Positions 9,012 through 20,368 are shown, counted from the first letter of the stretch. The stretch is DNA of 64,000 bases from Variovorax sp. PAMC26660 (GCF_014302995.1 NZ_CP060295.1:7121501-7185500), one strand, 5' to 3'. Notes: generated by a model from the letters alone, not told the origin. Program-made: numbers and translations.

Positions 9012-9066
9012 GGATGAAATCAGAGAAAGAAAAAGGGCCGCTTGAAGGGCGGCGCCCTGCAAGCTG

Positions 9067-10044
9067 TCAGAGCAAAGTCTTCGGCGAGGGCGGGGCATTG
9101 TACCAATGCAGGAAATCGCCCCTGCGCTCGGTGAAGCCGCCCGCCACCTTGAGGTGGATGCGGTGGCCGCGCGTGGTGCAGGCGCGGACCTGGTCGAGCA
9201 ACTGGTCGAGCTGCGCCGCGCTGGGCGCGCAACCGTGGGCCTGCATCAGCCAGTGACGCAGCACGTTGGCCTGCCGGGCACGCGACAACGCCTGCAACAC
9301 CGTGATGCGCGGCGGATCGCCCACGGTTGCCAGGTCTTGCACCGCCAGTTCGGCCAGCAGTTGCTGCGCCTGGGCGGCGTGGCCGCTGCTGCGGGCGAAA
9401 GTGGCACGGAACTGCGGGAAAACCTGCTCCAGAGCGGGCAGCAACGCGGCGCGAATCCGGTTGCGCGTGTAGCGCGCATCGCCGTTGCTCGGGTCTTCGA
9501 TCCACGGCAGATCACGGTCGGCCAGCCATGTCCGAATGCCAGCGGCGGGCACAGCCAGAAGCGGCCGATAGATGTCGAGCCCGTTGCGTTCCGCATGTGC
9601 GGGCATCGCCGCCAAGCCGGGGAGCCCGGCGCCGCGCGAAAGTGCCAGCAGCAAGGTTTCGACTTGGTCGTCGGCGTGATGACCCAACGCAATGGATTTG
9701 ACAGGCGCCCTGCCCGCCTCGGCGCGCGCCATGTCGGAGAACGCCTGATAGCGGGCACGACGGGCCGCGTCTTCCGGGCTGTCGCCCGGCGCATGCCGAG
9801 CATCGACCCGATGAACAACCAGCGGCACGCCCAGTCGCTCACACACCGCGCGGCAGTGACGCTCGAAATCGTCGGCTGCGGCCTGCAAGCCGTGATGCAC
9901 ATGGAAGGCGATCACCTGCCCCGGCCAGCGCGATGCGCAGGCGGCCAGCAAGGCGGTGGAATCCGCGCCGCCACTGAAGCCCACCGCCAGCGGCAGTTGC
10001 GCCGGCTCGAACGCGGCGATGGCGCGTTCGAAGGCTTCGTTCAT
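9067..10044 (-). CDS. tilS: tRNA(Ile)-lysidine synthase
   Basis: A 325-residue N-type ATP pyrophosphatase with PP-loop SGGADST at residues 24-30, the HHG motif in FHVHHGLQA and a downstream GHHADDQVETLLL motif. It attaches lysine to C34 of tRNA-Ile(CAU), so that the tRNA reads AUA instead of AUG. It is shorter than E. coli TilS (about 430), lacking most of the C-terminal domains, a form I believe is common in this family. It lies 55 bases before lysC and 7 bases after accA on the same strand. Confidence 0.95.
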   Translation of the reverse strand: MNEAFERAIAAFEPAQLPLAVGFSGGADSTALLAACASRWPGQVIAFHVHHGLQAAADDFERHCRAVCERLGVPLVVHRVDARHAPGDSPEDAARRARYQAFSDMARAEAGRAPVKSIALGHHADDQVETLLLALSRGAGLPGLAAMPAHAERNGLDIYRPLLAVPAAGIRTWLADRDLPWIEDPSNGDARYTRNRIRAALLPALEQVFPQFRATFARSSGHAAQAQQLLAELAVQDLATVGDPPRITVLQALSRARQANVLRHWLMQAHGCAPSAAQLDQLLDQVRACTTRGHRIHLKVAGGFTERRGDFLHWYNAPPSPKTLL

Positions 10045-10051
10045 GGGGCGC

Positions 10052-11032
10052 TTATCTGCCGGTGTCGGCCTTGGTGTCGTTGAAGCGGCCGTAGCTTTGC
10101 AGGCGCTCGTAGCGGCGCTCCAGCAGTTCCTTCGGCTTCAGGTCGCTGACCTGGCGGAACGCATCGTTGAGGGCGCGCTTGAGGAACGCGGCCATCTGGC
10201 GATGGTCGCGGTGTGCACCGCCGACCGGCTCGTTCACGATCTTGTCGACCAGGCCCAGCGCCTTCAGGCGGTGCGCGGTGATGCCGAGCGCATCCGCCGC
10301 TTCTTGCGCCTTGTCGCTGGTCTTCCAGAGAATTGAAGCGCAGCCTTCGGGGCTGATGACCGAATAGATCGAGTACTGCAGCATCACAAGCTGGTCGCCC
10401 ACCGAAATGGCCAACGCACCGCCCGAGCCGCCTTCACCGATGATGGTGACGATGATCGGCACTTCGAGCTGCGCCATCTCGAAGATGTTGCGGCCGATGG
10501 CTTCGGACTGGCCGCGCTCTTCAGCATCGATGCCTGGGTAGGCACCTGGCGTATCGACGAAGGTGAACACCGGCAGCTTGAACTTTTCGGCCGTCTTCAT
10601 GAGCCGCAAGGCCTTGCGGTAGCCCTCGGGCTTGCTCATGCCGAAGTTGCGCGCGGTGCGCTCCTTCGTGTCGCGACCCTTCTGGTGGCCCAGCACCATG
10701 CAGGGCACGCCATTGAAGCGTGCAAGACCGCCCACGATCGACAGGTCGTCCGAGAAATGACGGTCGCCGTGCAGTTCGACGAAATCGGTGAAGATTTCGT
10801 TGACGTAGTCGAGCGTGTAGGGTCGCTCCGGATGCCGCGCGATCTTGGTGATCTGCCAGGGCGTCAGGTCGCTGTAGATGTCCTTGGTGAGCTGCTGGCT
10901 TTTCTTGCCGAGCTGATCGATTTCTTCCGAGATGTCGACCGCAGATTCGGTCTGTACATAGCGCAGTTCTTCGATTTTTGTTTCGAGTTCAGCAATAGGC
11001 TGCTCGAAGTCGAGGAAGGTTCGTTTTGCCAA
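10052..11032 (-). CDS. accA: Acetyl-CoA carboxylase carboxyltransferase alpha subunit
   Basis: A 326-residue AccA, the CoA-binding half of the carboxyltransferase with AccD; it makes malonyl-CoA for fatty-acid synthesis. Conserved stretches include [12 protein letters not shown] at the start, [26 protein letters not shown] and [11 protein letters not shown]. The start is TTG at 11032: the family begins (M)[10 protein letters not shown], and AGGAGAAG lies just upstream at 7-base spacing, while no ATG fits. The stop is 7 bases from tilS. The gene upstream is the glycosylase, 16 bases away. Confidence 0.97.
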   Translation of the reverse strand: MAKRTFLDFEQPIAELETKIEELRYVQTESAVDISEEIDQLGKKSQQLTKDIYSDLTPWQITKIARHPERPYTLDYVNEIFTDFVELHGDRHFSDDLSIVGGLARFNGVPCMVLGHQKGRDTKERTARNFGMSKPEGYRKALRLMKTAEKFKLPVFTFVDTPGAYPGIDAEERGQSEAIGRNIFEMAQLEVPIIVTIIGEGGSGGALAISVGDQLVMLQYSIYSVISPEGCASILWKTSDKAQEAADALGITAHRLKALGLVDKIVNEPVGGAHRDHRQMAAFLKRALNDAFRQVSDLKPKELLERRYERLQSYGRFNDTKADTGR

Positions 11033-11048
11033 CGTCTTCTCCTGTTGT

Positions 11049-11699
11049 TCAGTACGCGACCGGTACGGGGTCGAGCGATCGCCAAATATACCAAGTCGCC
11101 ACGCTGCAATAAGGCGCCCAGGCCACGGCGACGTCGCGGGCATCGCTGCGGCTGACCGGATCGCCCGAAAAATAGTTGACGCTGATGCCGTTGAGCAGCC
11201 CGAGGTCGTCTACGGGCAGCACGTTCGGGCGCATCAGGTGAAAGATGAGAAACATCTCGGCCGTCCAGCGCCCGATGCCGCGAATGGCGACAAGCTCGTC
11301 AATGATGAGTTCATCGGCCATGTCCTTCCACGAATCGACATGCACCATGCCCGAATCGAAGTGCAGGGCCAGGTCGACCAGGTACTCGACCTTGCGCGCC
11401 GACAGCCCTGCCCCGCGCATGTCGTCGACCTTCAGCTTGAGCACGTTGGCCGGCGTCAACTTGCGCGGCAGTGCAGCAAACTTGTCCCAGACCGACTGCG
11501 CGGCCTTCACCGAAATCTGCTGGCCGACGACGCTGCGCGCCAGCGTGGTGAACGCGTCGCCGCGCGATTCGAGGCAGGCGTCGCCGAACTTCGGAATGAG
11601 CCGCTTCATCACGCGGTCTTTCTTGGCGAGATGCTTGCATGCCTCTTCCCAATAGTCCGGCGTAAAGATCTGAACGCTGGTCTTCCAGGTGGCGGGCAT
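11049..11699 (-). CDS. DNA-3-methyladenine glycosylase II (AlkA-like, HhH-GPD)
   Basis: A 216-residue base-excision repair glycosylase of the HhH-GPD superfamily. It has [10 protein letters not shown] early, the helix-hairpin-helix [18 protein letters not shown] and the catalytic Asp region [11 protein letters not shown]. It removes alkylated purines from DNA. It is shorter than E. coli AlkA because the N-terminal domain is absent. Start: ATG 11699 is used; a GTG at 11720 overlaps the cysS stop (GTGA) and would add 7 residues with translational coupling. It lies between cysS and accA in one minus-strand run. Confidence 0.9.
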   Translation of the reverse strand: MPATWKTSVQIFTPDYWEEACKHLAKKDRVMKRLIPKFGDACLESRGDAFTTLARSVVGQQISVKAAQSVWDKFAALPRKLTPANVLKLKVDDMRGAGLSARKVEYLVDLALHFDSGMVHVDSWKDMADELIIDELVAIRGIGRWTAEMFLIFHLMRPNVLPVDDLGLLNGISVNYFSGDPVSRSDARDVAVAWAPYCSVATWYIWRSLDPVPVAY

Positions 11700-11716
11700 G
11701 GGGTTCGTGGTTCCGT

Positions 11717-13093
<1,377 letters not shown>

Positions 13094-13286
13094 TAGATTC
13101 GGAAAGCGTTGCTTCGCGCACGTGCGGCACGGGCGAACAACGGTGTTTTTCAGGGGTGACGGGGGCAGTGGTCGCGAGGGGTTCGACATGGCCCCTCGGC
13201 TACAATCGACCTAGTATAAACGGCACGTGCCAAGTATTTCCCGGGTGTTTCACAGGCCCGGATTTCCCCACTCCTGCAGAGGCTTC

Positions 13287-13877
13287 ATGAAGCACGCCGC
13301 GTTCTCCAGACTCTCCATTGCCTTCGCACTGCTGTTCAGCCTCTGGGGCTCAGCAGCCCATGCCAACGAGTATGACGATGTGAATCTCCTGCTGCGCCAG
13401 GGCAAGTCCAACGAGGCGCTGGCCAAGGCCGACACCTACATCGCCGGCAAGCCACGCGATCCGCAAATGCGCTTTCTGCGTGGCGTGATCCTCACCGAGC
13501 AGAACAAGCAGGCCGAGGCCATCACCGCGTTCACGCAACTGACGCAGGACTTCCCCGAACTGCCCGAGCCCTACAACAACCTGGCGGCGCTGTATGCGTC
13601 GCAAAGCAAGTTCGACCAGGCCCGCAACGCGCTGGAAACGGCGCTGCGGCTCAACCCCAACTACGCCACGGCGCACGAGAACCTGGGCGACGTCTATGCG
13701 CGCCTTGCCGCGCAAGAATACGTGCGCGCACAGCAGTTCGCGAGCACCAATTCGAGCGTCGCGCCCAAGCTGGCACTGATCCGCCAGATCTTCACCTCGA
13801 AGGCCGAAGCCGAGGCCGCTGCGCTGCCGACGGCGCCGGTGGTCATTCGCAAGCCGGTCGGCCGCGCCAGCAAGTAA
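13287..13877 (+). CDS. Periplasmic TPR-repeat protein
   Basis: A 196-residue exported protein. Signal peptide to about residue 26 (AHANEY), then three to four tetratricopeptide repeats: NLLLRQGKSNEALAKADTYI, a central repeat, and PELPEPYNNLAALYASQSKF / ALRLNPNYATAHENLGDVYA. The tail is Ala/Pro-rich. TPRs mediate protein contacts, and cyclophilin genes follow, so a chaperone-like periplasmic role is possible but unproven. RBS AGAGG lies 4 bases before ATG. A TACAAT element at 13201-13206 may be the -10 of its promoter. Confidence 0.85.
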   Translation: MKHAAFSRLSIAFALLFSLWGSAAHANEYDDVNLLLRQGKSNEALAKADTYIAGKPRDPQMRFLRGVILTEQNKQAEAITAFTQLTQDFPELPEPYNNLAALYASQSKFDQARNALETALRLNPNYATAHENLGDVYARLAAQEYVRAQQFASTNSSVAPKLALIRQIFTSKAEAEAAALPTAPVVIRKPVGRASK

Positions 13878-13958
13878 ACGTCGCCTCGCCATGGGCGCCG
13901 TCTCCACGGCGCTCGCTGCACAGGCCATGCCCTCCCTCATTCGCACCCGGAGCATCAC

Positions 13959-14561
13959 TTGACGATCCACGCCCCCACCCCGTTCAGCCGCTTCAGCCGC
14001 CGCAGCGCACTCGTGCTCGCCGCCGCATTGACCTTTGCCGCCACCGGCTACGCGCAAGCCGCTTCGCCGCGCGTCAAGCTCGCCACCTCGGCCGGCGACA
14101 TCGTGATCGAACTCGACGCGGCCAAGGCGCCCAAGTCGGTCGAGAACTTCCTGCAGTACGTCAAGGACAAGCACTACGACGGCACGGTGTTCCACCGCGT
14201 GATCGACGGCTTCATGATCCAGGGCGGCGGCTTCACGGCCGACATGCAGCAAAAGCCCACGCGCGCGCCCATTCCGCTCGAAGCGAGCAACGGCCTGAAG
14301 AACGACAAGTACACGGTCGCCATGGCCCGCACCGGCAACCCCGATTCGGCCACCTCGCAGTTCTTCATCAACGTGAAGAACAACGACTCGCTGAACGCCC
14401 CCAACCCCGATGGCTACGGCTACACCGTGTTCGGCAAGGTCGTTGCCGGCACCGACGTGGTCGACAAGATCCGCGCCGTGCAGACCGCCAACAAGGGCGG
14501 CATGCAGAACGTGCCCGTCGAAACCATCACCATCAAGTCCGCCACGCTGCTGGCGAAGTAA
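13959..14561 (+). CDS. Periplasmic peptidyl-prolyl cis-trans isomerase (cyclophilin)
   Basis: A 200-residue PpiA-type cyclophilin. Signal peptide to about residue 34 (YAQAASP), then the cyclophilin fold with FHRVIDGFMIQGGGF (catalytic Arg), MARTGNPDSATSQFFINV and GYTVFGKVVAGTDVVD. It speeds proline isomerisation in exported proteins. The start is TTG 13959 with GGAG about 7 bases upstream; no ATG would keep the signal sequence. A cytoplasmic paralogue follows after 27 bases. Confidence 0.93.
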   Translation: MTIHAPTPFSRFSRRSALVLAAALTFAATGYAQAASPRVKLATSAGDIVIELDAAKAPKSVENFLQYVKDKHYDGTVFHRVIDGFMIQGGGFTADMQQKPTRAPIPLEASNGLKNDKYTVAMARTGNPDSATSQFFINVKNNDSLNAPNPDGYGYTVFGKVVAGTDVVDKIRAVQTANKGGMQNVPVETITIKSATLLAK

Positions 14562-14588
14562 TCCGTTTCCGAAGAAGGAGTCATACCC

Positions 14589-15101
14589 ATGAGCAACCCC
14601 CAAGTCGAACTGCACATCAAGAACTACGGCGTGATCACGCTCGAACTCGACGCCAAGAAGGCACCGAAGTCGGCCGAGAACTTCATCGCGTACGCCAAGC
14701 AAGGCCACTACGACAACACGGTGTTCCACCGCGTGATCCCCGGCTTCATGGTGCAAGGTGGCGGTTTCGAGCCCGGCATGAAGCAAAAGCCCAGCGGCGC
14801 CGAGATCCAGAACGAAGCCAACAACGGCCTGAAGAACGACAACTACACCGTCGCCATGGCCCGCACCAGCGCGCCCCACTCGGCCACCGCGCAGTTCTTC
14901 ATCAACGTGTCGGACAACGGCTTCCTGAACCACACGGCGCCTTCGGCCCAGGGCTGGGGCTATGCCGTGTTCGGCAAGGTGATCAACGGCACCGACGTGG
15001 TCGACAAGATCAAGGCCGTGAAGACGGGCCGCAAGGGCTTCCACGACGACGTGCCGCTCGAAGACGTGGTGCTCGAAAAGGCCGTTGTCATCGCTGAATG
15101 A
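14589..15101 (+). CDS. ppiB: Cytoplasmic peptidyl-prolyl cis-trans isomerase B
   Basis: A 170-residue cyclophilin without a signal peptide. [19 protein letters not shown] carries the catalytic Arg, with [20 protein letters not shown] and [24 protein letters not shown] lies at 8-base spacing before ATG. Tandem periplasmic and cytoplasmic cyclophilins are common in Burkholderiales; the two are close enough in sequence to suggest duplication. Confidence 0.95.
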   Translation: MSNPQVELHIKNYGVITLELDAKKAPKSAENFIAYAKQGHYDNTVFHRVIPGFMVQGGGFEPGMKQKPSGAEIQNEANNGLKNDNYTVAMARTSAPHSATAQFFINVSDNGFLNHTAPSAQGWGYAVFGKVINGTDVVDKIKAVKTGRKGFHDDVPLEDVVLEKAVVIAE

Positions 15102-15120
15102 CGAGCAGGCGCGACGCGGC

Positions 15121-15897
15121 ATGACCACTGTGGCGAACCCGGCTTTTACCGAGCTGGTGGCGCCACCCGCGTGGCGCACCGTCGACCTGATCTCCGACCT
15201 GCACCTGCAGGCCGGCGAGCCCGCCACCTTCGAGGCCTGGCAGGGCTATTTGCAGACCACGCCGGCCGATGCGCTGATCATCCTGGGCGACCTGTTCGAG
15301 GTCTGGGTGGGCGACGATGCCGCCGCCCAGCCCGGCTTCGAGGCCCAGTGCGCCGAGTTGCTGCGCCGCACGGCGCAGCGGCTGCCGGTGTTCTTCATGC
15401 ATGGCAACCGCGACTTTCTCGTCGGCCCGGCGCTTGCCGCCCAGTGCGGCTTCACGCTGCTCGACGACCCCACGGTGCTGGTGCTGCACGGCCAGCGCTG
15501 GCTGCTGAGCCATGGCGACATCCTCTGCCTCGAGGACACCGAATACCTCAAGTTCCGCGCGCAGGTTCGCACGCCTGAATGGCAAGCCGCGTTCCTCGCC
15601 CGGCCGCTGCAAGAGCGCCGCGCGCTCGCGCGCTCCATGCGCGTGCAGAGCGAAGACCGCAAGCGCGATCCGTCGATGGTCTGGGCCGATGTCGACACGG
15701 CTGCAGCGCGCCAGTGGCTGCAACAGTCCGGTGCGCACACGCTGGTGCACGGCCACACGCACCGTCCCGCCGATCACGACCTGGGCCATGGCCTGCGCCG
15801 CGTTGTGCTGAGCGACTGGGATGCGGCCGCCCATCCACCGCGCGCGCAACTGCTTTGCCTGTCCACCGCCGGCGCGCAACGCGTCGACCTGCGCTAG
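15121..15897 (+). CDS. lpxH: UDP-2,3-diacylglucosamine diphosphatase
   Basis: A 258-residue calcineurin-like metallophosphoesterase. The metal motifs are DLISDLHL, GDLFEVWVGDD, HGNRDF, SHGD and HGHTHRP, the LpxH pattern. It hydrolyses UDP-2,3-diacylglucosamine to lipid X in lipid A synthesis, at the inner face of the inner membrane. ATG 15121 begins just before the first conserved strand; it is 19 bases downstream of ppiB. Confidence 0.94.
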   Translation: MTTVANPAFTELVAPPAWRTVDLISDLHLQAGEPATFEAWQGYLQTTPADALIILGDLFEVWVGDDAAAQPGFEAQCAELLRRTAQRLPVFFMHGNRDFLVGPALAAQCGFTLLDDPTVLVLHGQRWLLSHGDILCLEDTEYLKFRAQVRTPEWQAAFLARPLQERRALARSMRVQSEDRKRDPSMVWADVDTAAARQWLQQSGAHTLVHGHTHRPADHDLGHGLRRVVLSDWDAAAHPPRAQLLCLSTAGAQRVDLR

Positions 15898-15921
15898 CAG
15901 CGCCCGTCGCGTCAACAGCCG

Positions 15922-16713
15922 ATGTTCAAGTGGCTGCGCCGGCTCCGCGCCCTGCCCCCGATTCCCGAAGCCGCCTGGCAATCCGCGCTCAAGCGCTACG
16001 CCTTCCTGGGTGACCGGCCTGTCGCCGAACAACAGCGGCTGCGGCAGCTTTGCGCCGAGTTCCTGCGCGACAAGGAATTCCATGGCGCGAAGGGCTTCAC
16101 CATCACCAACGAAGTGGCGCTGGCCATCGCGGCCCAGGCCGTGCTACCCGTGCTGCACCTCAAGGGCGGCCTGAACTGGTACGACGATTTCGTCGGCATC
16201 GTCGTGCACCGGTCCGAGGTCGTGGCCAAGCGCAAGTTCGTCGATGACGCCCAGGTGGTGCACGAGTACAACGAGGTCGTGGCCGGCGAAGCCATGGACC
16301 GCGGCCCGGTGATGCTGAGCTGGGACGACGTGCTCGCAAGCAGCGTCACCAGCGAGCGCGGCTACAACGTCGTGATCCACGAGTTCGCCCACAAGATCGA
16401 CATGCGCGGCGGCGACGCCAATGGCTGTCCGCCCTTGCCGTCCGGCTTTGCAGGCCGGCGCAGCGCGCGCGAAGCCCGTGCCGCTTGGCTGGCCGTGCTG
16501 AAGCCCGCCTACGAAGGGTTTCGCGAAAAAACAATCCTGGCGGACCGCTTCGGCGCCGAGCCGCCCTGGCTCGACGCCTACGGCGCGACATCGCTCAGCG
16601 AGTTCTTCGCGGTGGCGTGCGAGGCCTACTTCGTGAACCGCGCGAATTTCGGCCGCGACTTCCCTGAAGTGCTCGCGCTTTTTGATGAATTCTTTCTACC
16701 TAAAAGGCCCTGA
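15922..16713 (+). CDS. mtfA: Zinc-dependent peptidase, MtfA family
   Basis: A 263-residue M90-family protein. The gluzincin motif HEFAH is at 153-157 (His153, Glu154, His157) with a downstream glutamate in TSLSEFFAVACEAYF, matching MtfA. In E. coli MtfA (about 265 residues) binds the glucose PTS repressor Mlc and has weak aminopeptidase activity. No PTS gene is nearby, so the partner here may differ. It is 24 bases downstream of lpxH on the same strand. Confidence 0.9.
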   Translation: MFKWLRRLRALPPIPEAAWQSALKRYAFLGDRPVAEQQRLRQLCAEFLRDKEFHGAKGFTITNEVALAIAAQAVLPVLHLKGGLNWYDDFVGIVVHRSEVVAKRKFVDDAQVVHEYNEVVAGEAMDRGPVMLSWDDVLASSVTSERGYNVVIHEFAHKIDMRGGDANGCPPLPSGFAGRRSAREARAAWLAVLKPAYEGFREKTILADRFGAEPPWLDAYGATSLSEFFAVACEAYFVNRANFGRDFPEVLALFDEFFLPKRP

Positions 16714-16806
16714 ACGCACGTCCAGCCTGAATTTCCCGCTATTCAAACGATAGCAACTCAACCCTTACCATTGACCGGTTATCAACTCGGCAAAAAAGGT
16801 AAAAAC

Positions 16807-17403
16807 ATGAGGGATTGGTTCTATCAGCTCACGGGCAAGGCGTGGATCGCACTGCTGTTCGGCATCGTCATCCTGGGGTGGGCGGCGTATGCGCAATTCA
16901 AGGCCGGCGCCGACACGCATGGCACGGCGGTGGAAGACCTCGTTGCCAAGAGCGGCACGATCGTCAGCGGCAGCGAGATCACCGAAACCACCAAGCGTCG
17001 CCGCGGCGGCAGCACCACGCGCCACTATTTCGTGCTCGATGCCAAGCTGGCCGACGGCAGCACCGAGAAATGGCGCGTGGACTATGCGGTGGGCCGCAGA
17101 AAGCTCGAACCGCTGATCGACGAGGCTGTCGATGTTCGCCTCGATCCCTCAGACAACAACCTCGTGTACGAGGTCAAGCTCAAAGGCCAGCCGGTGGTCT
17201 CGCTGGCCGACGTGCAGCAGATCATGGAAGTCAAGGACAAGGCTGCGGCATCGAGCGCCACGGACAAGGGCACGCTGATCGTCGGCAGCATCGCGCTGCT
17301 GCTGGGCATCGGCGGGCTGTTCATGCGGCGGCGGATCGCCAGCGGCTACGCCGCCGAGCAAGCCGCGGCAGTGCAGACGCCGGTGATCGGCGAAAAGGTC
17401 TGA
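16807..17403 (+). CDS. Membrane protein with DUF3592-like layout
   Basis: A 198-residue protein with helices near 12-32 and 160-178 around a basic, beta-rich domain (KRRRGGSTTRHYFVLDA) and a short C-terminal tail. The layout is like the DUF3592 protein at the window start, but similarity is weak and the function unknown. ATG 16807 is chosen because the first helix follows at once; AAAGGT lies upstream at a workable distance. A strong bidirectional terminator follows. Confidence 0.7.
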   Translation: MRDWFYQLTGKAWIALLFGIVILGWAAYAQFKAGADTHGTAVEDLVAKSGTIVSGSEITETTKRRRGGSTTRHYFVLDAKLADGSTEKWRVDYAVGRRKLEPLIDEAVDVRLDPSDNNLVYEVKLKGQPVVSLADVQQIMEVKDKAAASSATDKGTLIVGSIALLLGIGGLFMRRRIASGYAAEQAAAVQTPVIGEKV

Positions 17404-17433
17404 CGCCAACCGCAGGCCTGTGCACCCCAAAAC

Positions 17434-17459
17434 AAAAGGCGCCCCGCGGGGCGCCTTTT
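17434..17459 (+). terminator. Bidirectional terminator between convergent genes
   Basis: Perfect 12-base arms AAAAGGCGCCCC / GGGGCGCCTTTT around a 2-base loop, with A and T runs outside. It sits between convergent genes (membrane protein on plus, DUF349 protein on minus) and should serve both strands. Confidence 0.9.
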
Positions 17460-17482
17460 GCATGGCGGCTCTCAGCCAGGCC

Positions 17483-20368
17483 TTACTTGCGCAGCAGAGC
17501 CTTCAGCGCGTTCTGCAGGCGGCGTGCGCTGCTGGCGTCGTGCGCCGCAGCCAGCACCTTGCCGGCGTCCTGACCCCAGGTCTGAGCCGGCGCCGGATCG
17601 CCACGCTTCGTCAGCAGCTTGAGCTGCAGTGCACGGCGCGCGTCGAGTTGCTCGGCGGGCGTTGGCACTTCAGCGGCCATTTCGAGGCGCAGCAGCGCTT
17701 CGGCGGCATCGCTCGCGGCGGCGGTCGGCGCAGACCCGATGGCCTGCGACCAGCCGCTGCGCACAACGGGCGAAACCGCGCGACCGAGTTCTTGAACGCT
17801 CGGCAGGCGCGCTGCGTCGCGCTGCTCCCACGCGCCCAGCACTTGGGTCAATGCCTCGCCGTGGGCCTGTGCGGCCAGCTTGCGCAGCGCCATGTCGGCG
17901 CGCTCGAGCGCTTCGCGCTGCGCGCGGAAGGCTGCATCGCCCAGACGCGGGCCGCGATCCTCGAATTGCGGCGGACGGTCACCGAAGCGCCCGCCGGGGC
18001 CGCCGGGACCGCCACGATCACCGCGCGCATCGGAGCGAGGTGCACCGCGATCGCCACCAGGACGACCCGGGCCGCCCGGACCGGGCCGGCCACCGTCGCG
18101 CCGGTCGCCGAAACGACCGCCAGGGCCACCACGGGCAGCCGGTGCGGCCTCGTTCTTCTTGCTGCTGGGACGATCGTCGCCACGCATGGCCACGACAGGC
18201 TTGGGGGGCGCCTTGGGTGCGGCAGCCGGGGCCGGGCTTTCGACCGCAGCGGCTTCGCCAGCGTCGTGCGCCTCGCTGTCCGAGCGTGCCGAGGCATCGG
18301 CGCCGTCAGCGGGGGCCACGAGATCAGGTGCAGCAGCTTGCGCAGCGTCGGCATGGGCGGCCGGCGATGCTTGCGCATCGCTCGGGCTCGGTGCCTGCTC
18401 GGCGCTTTCGCCAAACTCGGCAGCGGCCTGGCCGGGCGCGACCACGTCGGTTGCGCCCACGGACGGACCATCGCTGGTCGCCGCTGCGCGCTGCTCGGCC
18501 TTCGGCGCCGGAGACGGTGCCTCGCCGCGCAGTGCACCTTCGAGGCGGGCGATGGCAGCGCGAATCTTCTGCACGTCGCCGCCGGCGTTGGCGGCATCGA
18601 GCGCCTTGGACGCGTCGAGCACATGGCGGTCGTGCTCGCTCATTGCGGACGACGCCTTTTCGCGCTCGGCGGTCTTGCGGTTGAAGGCTTCGTCGATGGG
18701 CGCACGGAAGGCGTCCCACATCTTCTGTTCATGGCGGCGGTCGAGCGGCACACCTTGCGCCTCGGCCTGCCAGCGCTGCTGCAGCGCCTTGACGGCGTCG
18801 ATGCGCAGCATCGGCTGGGCGCCGAGTTCGACGGCCTCGGCGATCATGGCCTGGCGGCGTTCGACGCTGGCCTTCTGCGCGGTCTCGAAGGGTGCACGGG
18901 CGGCACCGAAAGCTTCGTTCCACAGGGGCTGCAGTTCGGCAAACACCTTCTCGCCCACATGGCCGCCATCGCGCCAGCGGTCGGCGAACTGGTGCAGCGC
19001 GCGGTTGTGTGCCTTCAGGTCGGAGGCGCCGGCATGCTCTGCAGCCCAGGCCTTGACCTCTTCGATCAGCGCCACGCGATGCGCGCGGTGCTCGGCAGCG
19101 TCGGCGCGAACCTTTTCGAGCCAGGCCTCGACCACTTTGTGGGCTTCGTTGCAGGCTTCGTCGAAGCGCTTCCAGAGCGCGTGGTTCGGCACGCCGCCTT
19201 GATCGGACTGCTTCCATTGGTCGCGCAGCGCGCGCAGGGTTTCCTGCATCTTGCGGCCGCCGAGGGCCTGGCCTTCAGGCCGCTTGAGCAGGCCTTCGGC
19301 CTTGGCGACGAGGTCTTCGCGGACCTTGTCGGCGCTCCAGCGCTGCCAGCCTTCGAGTTCGCCGGCGGCCACCAGCGCGGCATGCACGCGGGCTTCCAGC
19401 GCGGCCTCGACCAGCTTGCCGTGCTCCTTGAGCACAGCACGCAGGGCGGCGGCCGCGCCGGCGCTGGCCTTGCCGTGGCCTTCGGCGGTTTCCTGTTCGA
19501 GCTTGGCGAGGGCGGCTTGCACGGCGTCTTGCGCAGCAGCGCGCACGGCCGGGTCGACCTTGGGTGCTGCGGGCCGTGCGGGTGCGGCGGCCTTGGGTGC
19601 CACGACTTCGCCACGCGCGGCGCGCAGCTCGTCGGCCCACACGGGCACGGGCGGCAGCGGGGCTGCGGCATCGGCAGCAGCGGCAATTGCCAGCGCCAGC
19701 GCGCCATGGAAGGCATCGGACACCACCAGCAGTTGCGACTTCGACGATTCGAGCTGCGGCGCGAACTTGGCGTCCAGGCTGTTCCAGTTGGCGTCGGAGG
19801 TGATTTCCGTCGCCTGCTGCTGCCAGTGAACGACGTCGGCGCGCAGCGATTCCTCGGCCGCCTGGGCGTCCTGCCAGCCCTTGGTGGACAGCACTTCAAA
19901 GCGCTGCGCCAGCAGCACGGCGGCTTCGCGGTGCACCTGGGCACGGTGTTGCAGGTCTTCGATACCCTTGACGCGCTCGGCCAGCTTGAGCTTCAGCCCG
20001 GCCAGCGGTTCACGCGACAGCGGTGCGCCGGCCTTGGCAGCGTCACGCTGCCAAGCCAGGGCGTCGGCGATGTTGAGCTTGGACTGGCCCAGCAGCCCTT
20101 CGGCCTTTTGCGACCATTCCGCAGCCATGGCTTCCTGGCCCTTGGCGCGCTTGAGCTCATCGAGCTTTTCGCGCAGCAGGCGCGCGGCGCCCTTGTCGCG
20201 ACCGCTCAGCTCCTTGAAGACTTCCTGCATTTGCTCGGGCGCGGGGTTGCCCGCGAGCCAGTCGCGGATGCGCGCGGAACGCTCGCCGGAGGTCGGCGCG
20301 GTGAAGGCGCCGCCGGTGAGCGTGTCGAGGGCCTGAAGGTCGTTGGGCTTGGAAGAAGTAGAGGTCAC
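17483..20368 (-). CDS. Large DUF349 protein with Gly/Arg-rich disordered region
   Basis: A 961-residue protein made of repeated helical DUF349-type segments, recognisable by W/R-rich helices such as ALWKRFDEACNEAHK and LWNEAFGAARAPF. Between about residues 600 and 810 the sequence turns Ala/Pro/Asp-rich and then strongly Gly/Arg/Pro-rich (GGPGGRFGDR, GGRPGPGGPG), before a helical C-terminus. DUF349 has no settled function. No signal peptide or membrane helix, so it is cytoplasmic. Start: GTG 20368 (VTSTSSKPND) is a guess without a clear RBS; a GTG at 20443 is also open. RGG-like tracts often bind RNA, which is only a possibility here. Confidence 0.82.
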   Translation of the reverse strand: MTSTSSKPNDLQALDTLTGGAFTAPTSGERSARIRDWLAGNPAPEQMQEVFKELSGRDKGAARLLREKLDELKRAKGQEAMAAEWSQKAEGLLGQSKLNIADALAWQRDAAKAGAPLSREPLAGLKLKLAERVKGIEDLQHRAQVHREAAVLLAQRFEVLSTKGWQDAQAAEESLRADVVHWQQQATEITSDANWNSLDAKFAPQLESSKSQLLVVSDAFHGALALAIAAAADAAAPLPPVPVWADELRAARGEVVAPKAAAPARPAAPKVDPAVRAAAQDAVQAALAKLEQETAEGHGKASAGAAAALRAVLKEHGKLVEAALEARVHAALVAAGELEGWQRWSADKVREDLVAKAEGLLKRPEGQALGGRKMQETLRALRDQWKQSDQGGVPNHALWKRFDEACNEAHKVVEAWLEKVRADAAEHRAHRVALIEEVKAWAAEHAGASDLKAHNRALHQFADRWRDGGHVGEKVFAELQPLWNEAFGAARAPFETAQKASVERRQAMIAEAVELGAQPMLRIDAVKALQQRWQAEAQGVPLDRRHEQKMWDAFRAPIDEAFNRKTAEREKASSAMSEHDRHVLDASKALDAANAGGDVQKIRAAIARLEGALRGEAPSPAPKAEQRAAATSDGPSVGATDVVAPGQAAAEFGESAEQAPSPSDAQASPAAHADAAQAAAPDLVAPADGADASARSDSEAHDAGEAAAVESPAPAAAPKAPPKPVVAMRGDDRPSSKKNEAAPAARGGPGGRFGDRRDGGRPGPGGPGRPGGDRGAPRSDARGDRGGPGGPGGRFGDRPPQFEDRGPRLGDAAFRAQREALERADMALRKLAAQAHGEALTQVLGAWEQRDAARLPSVQELGRAVSPVVRSGWSQAIGSAPTAAASDAAEALLRLEMAAEVPTPAEQLDARRALQLKLLTKRGDPAPAQTWGQDAGKVLAAAHDASSARRLQNALKALLRK

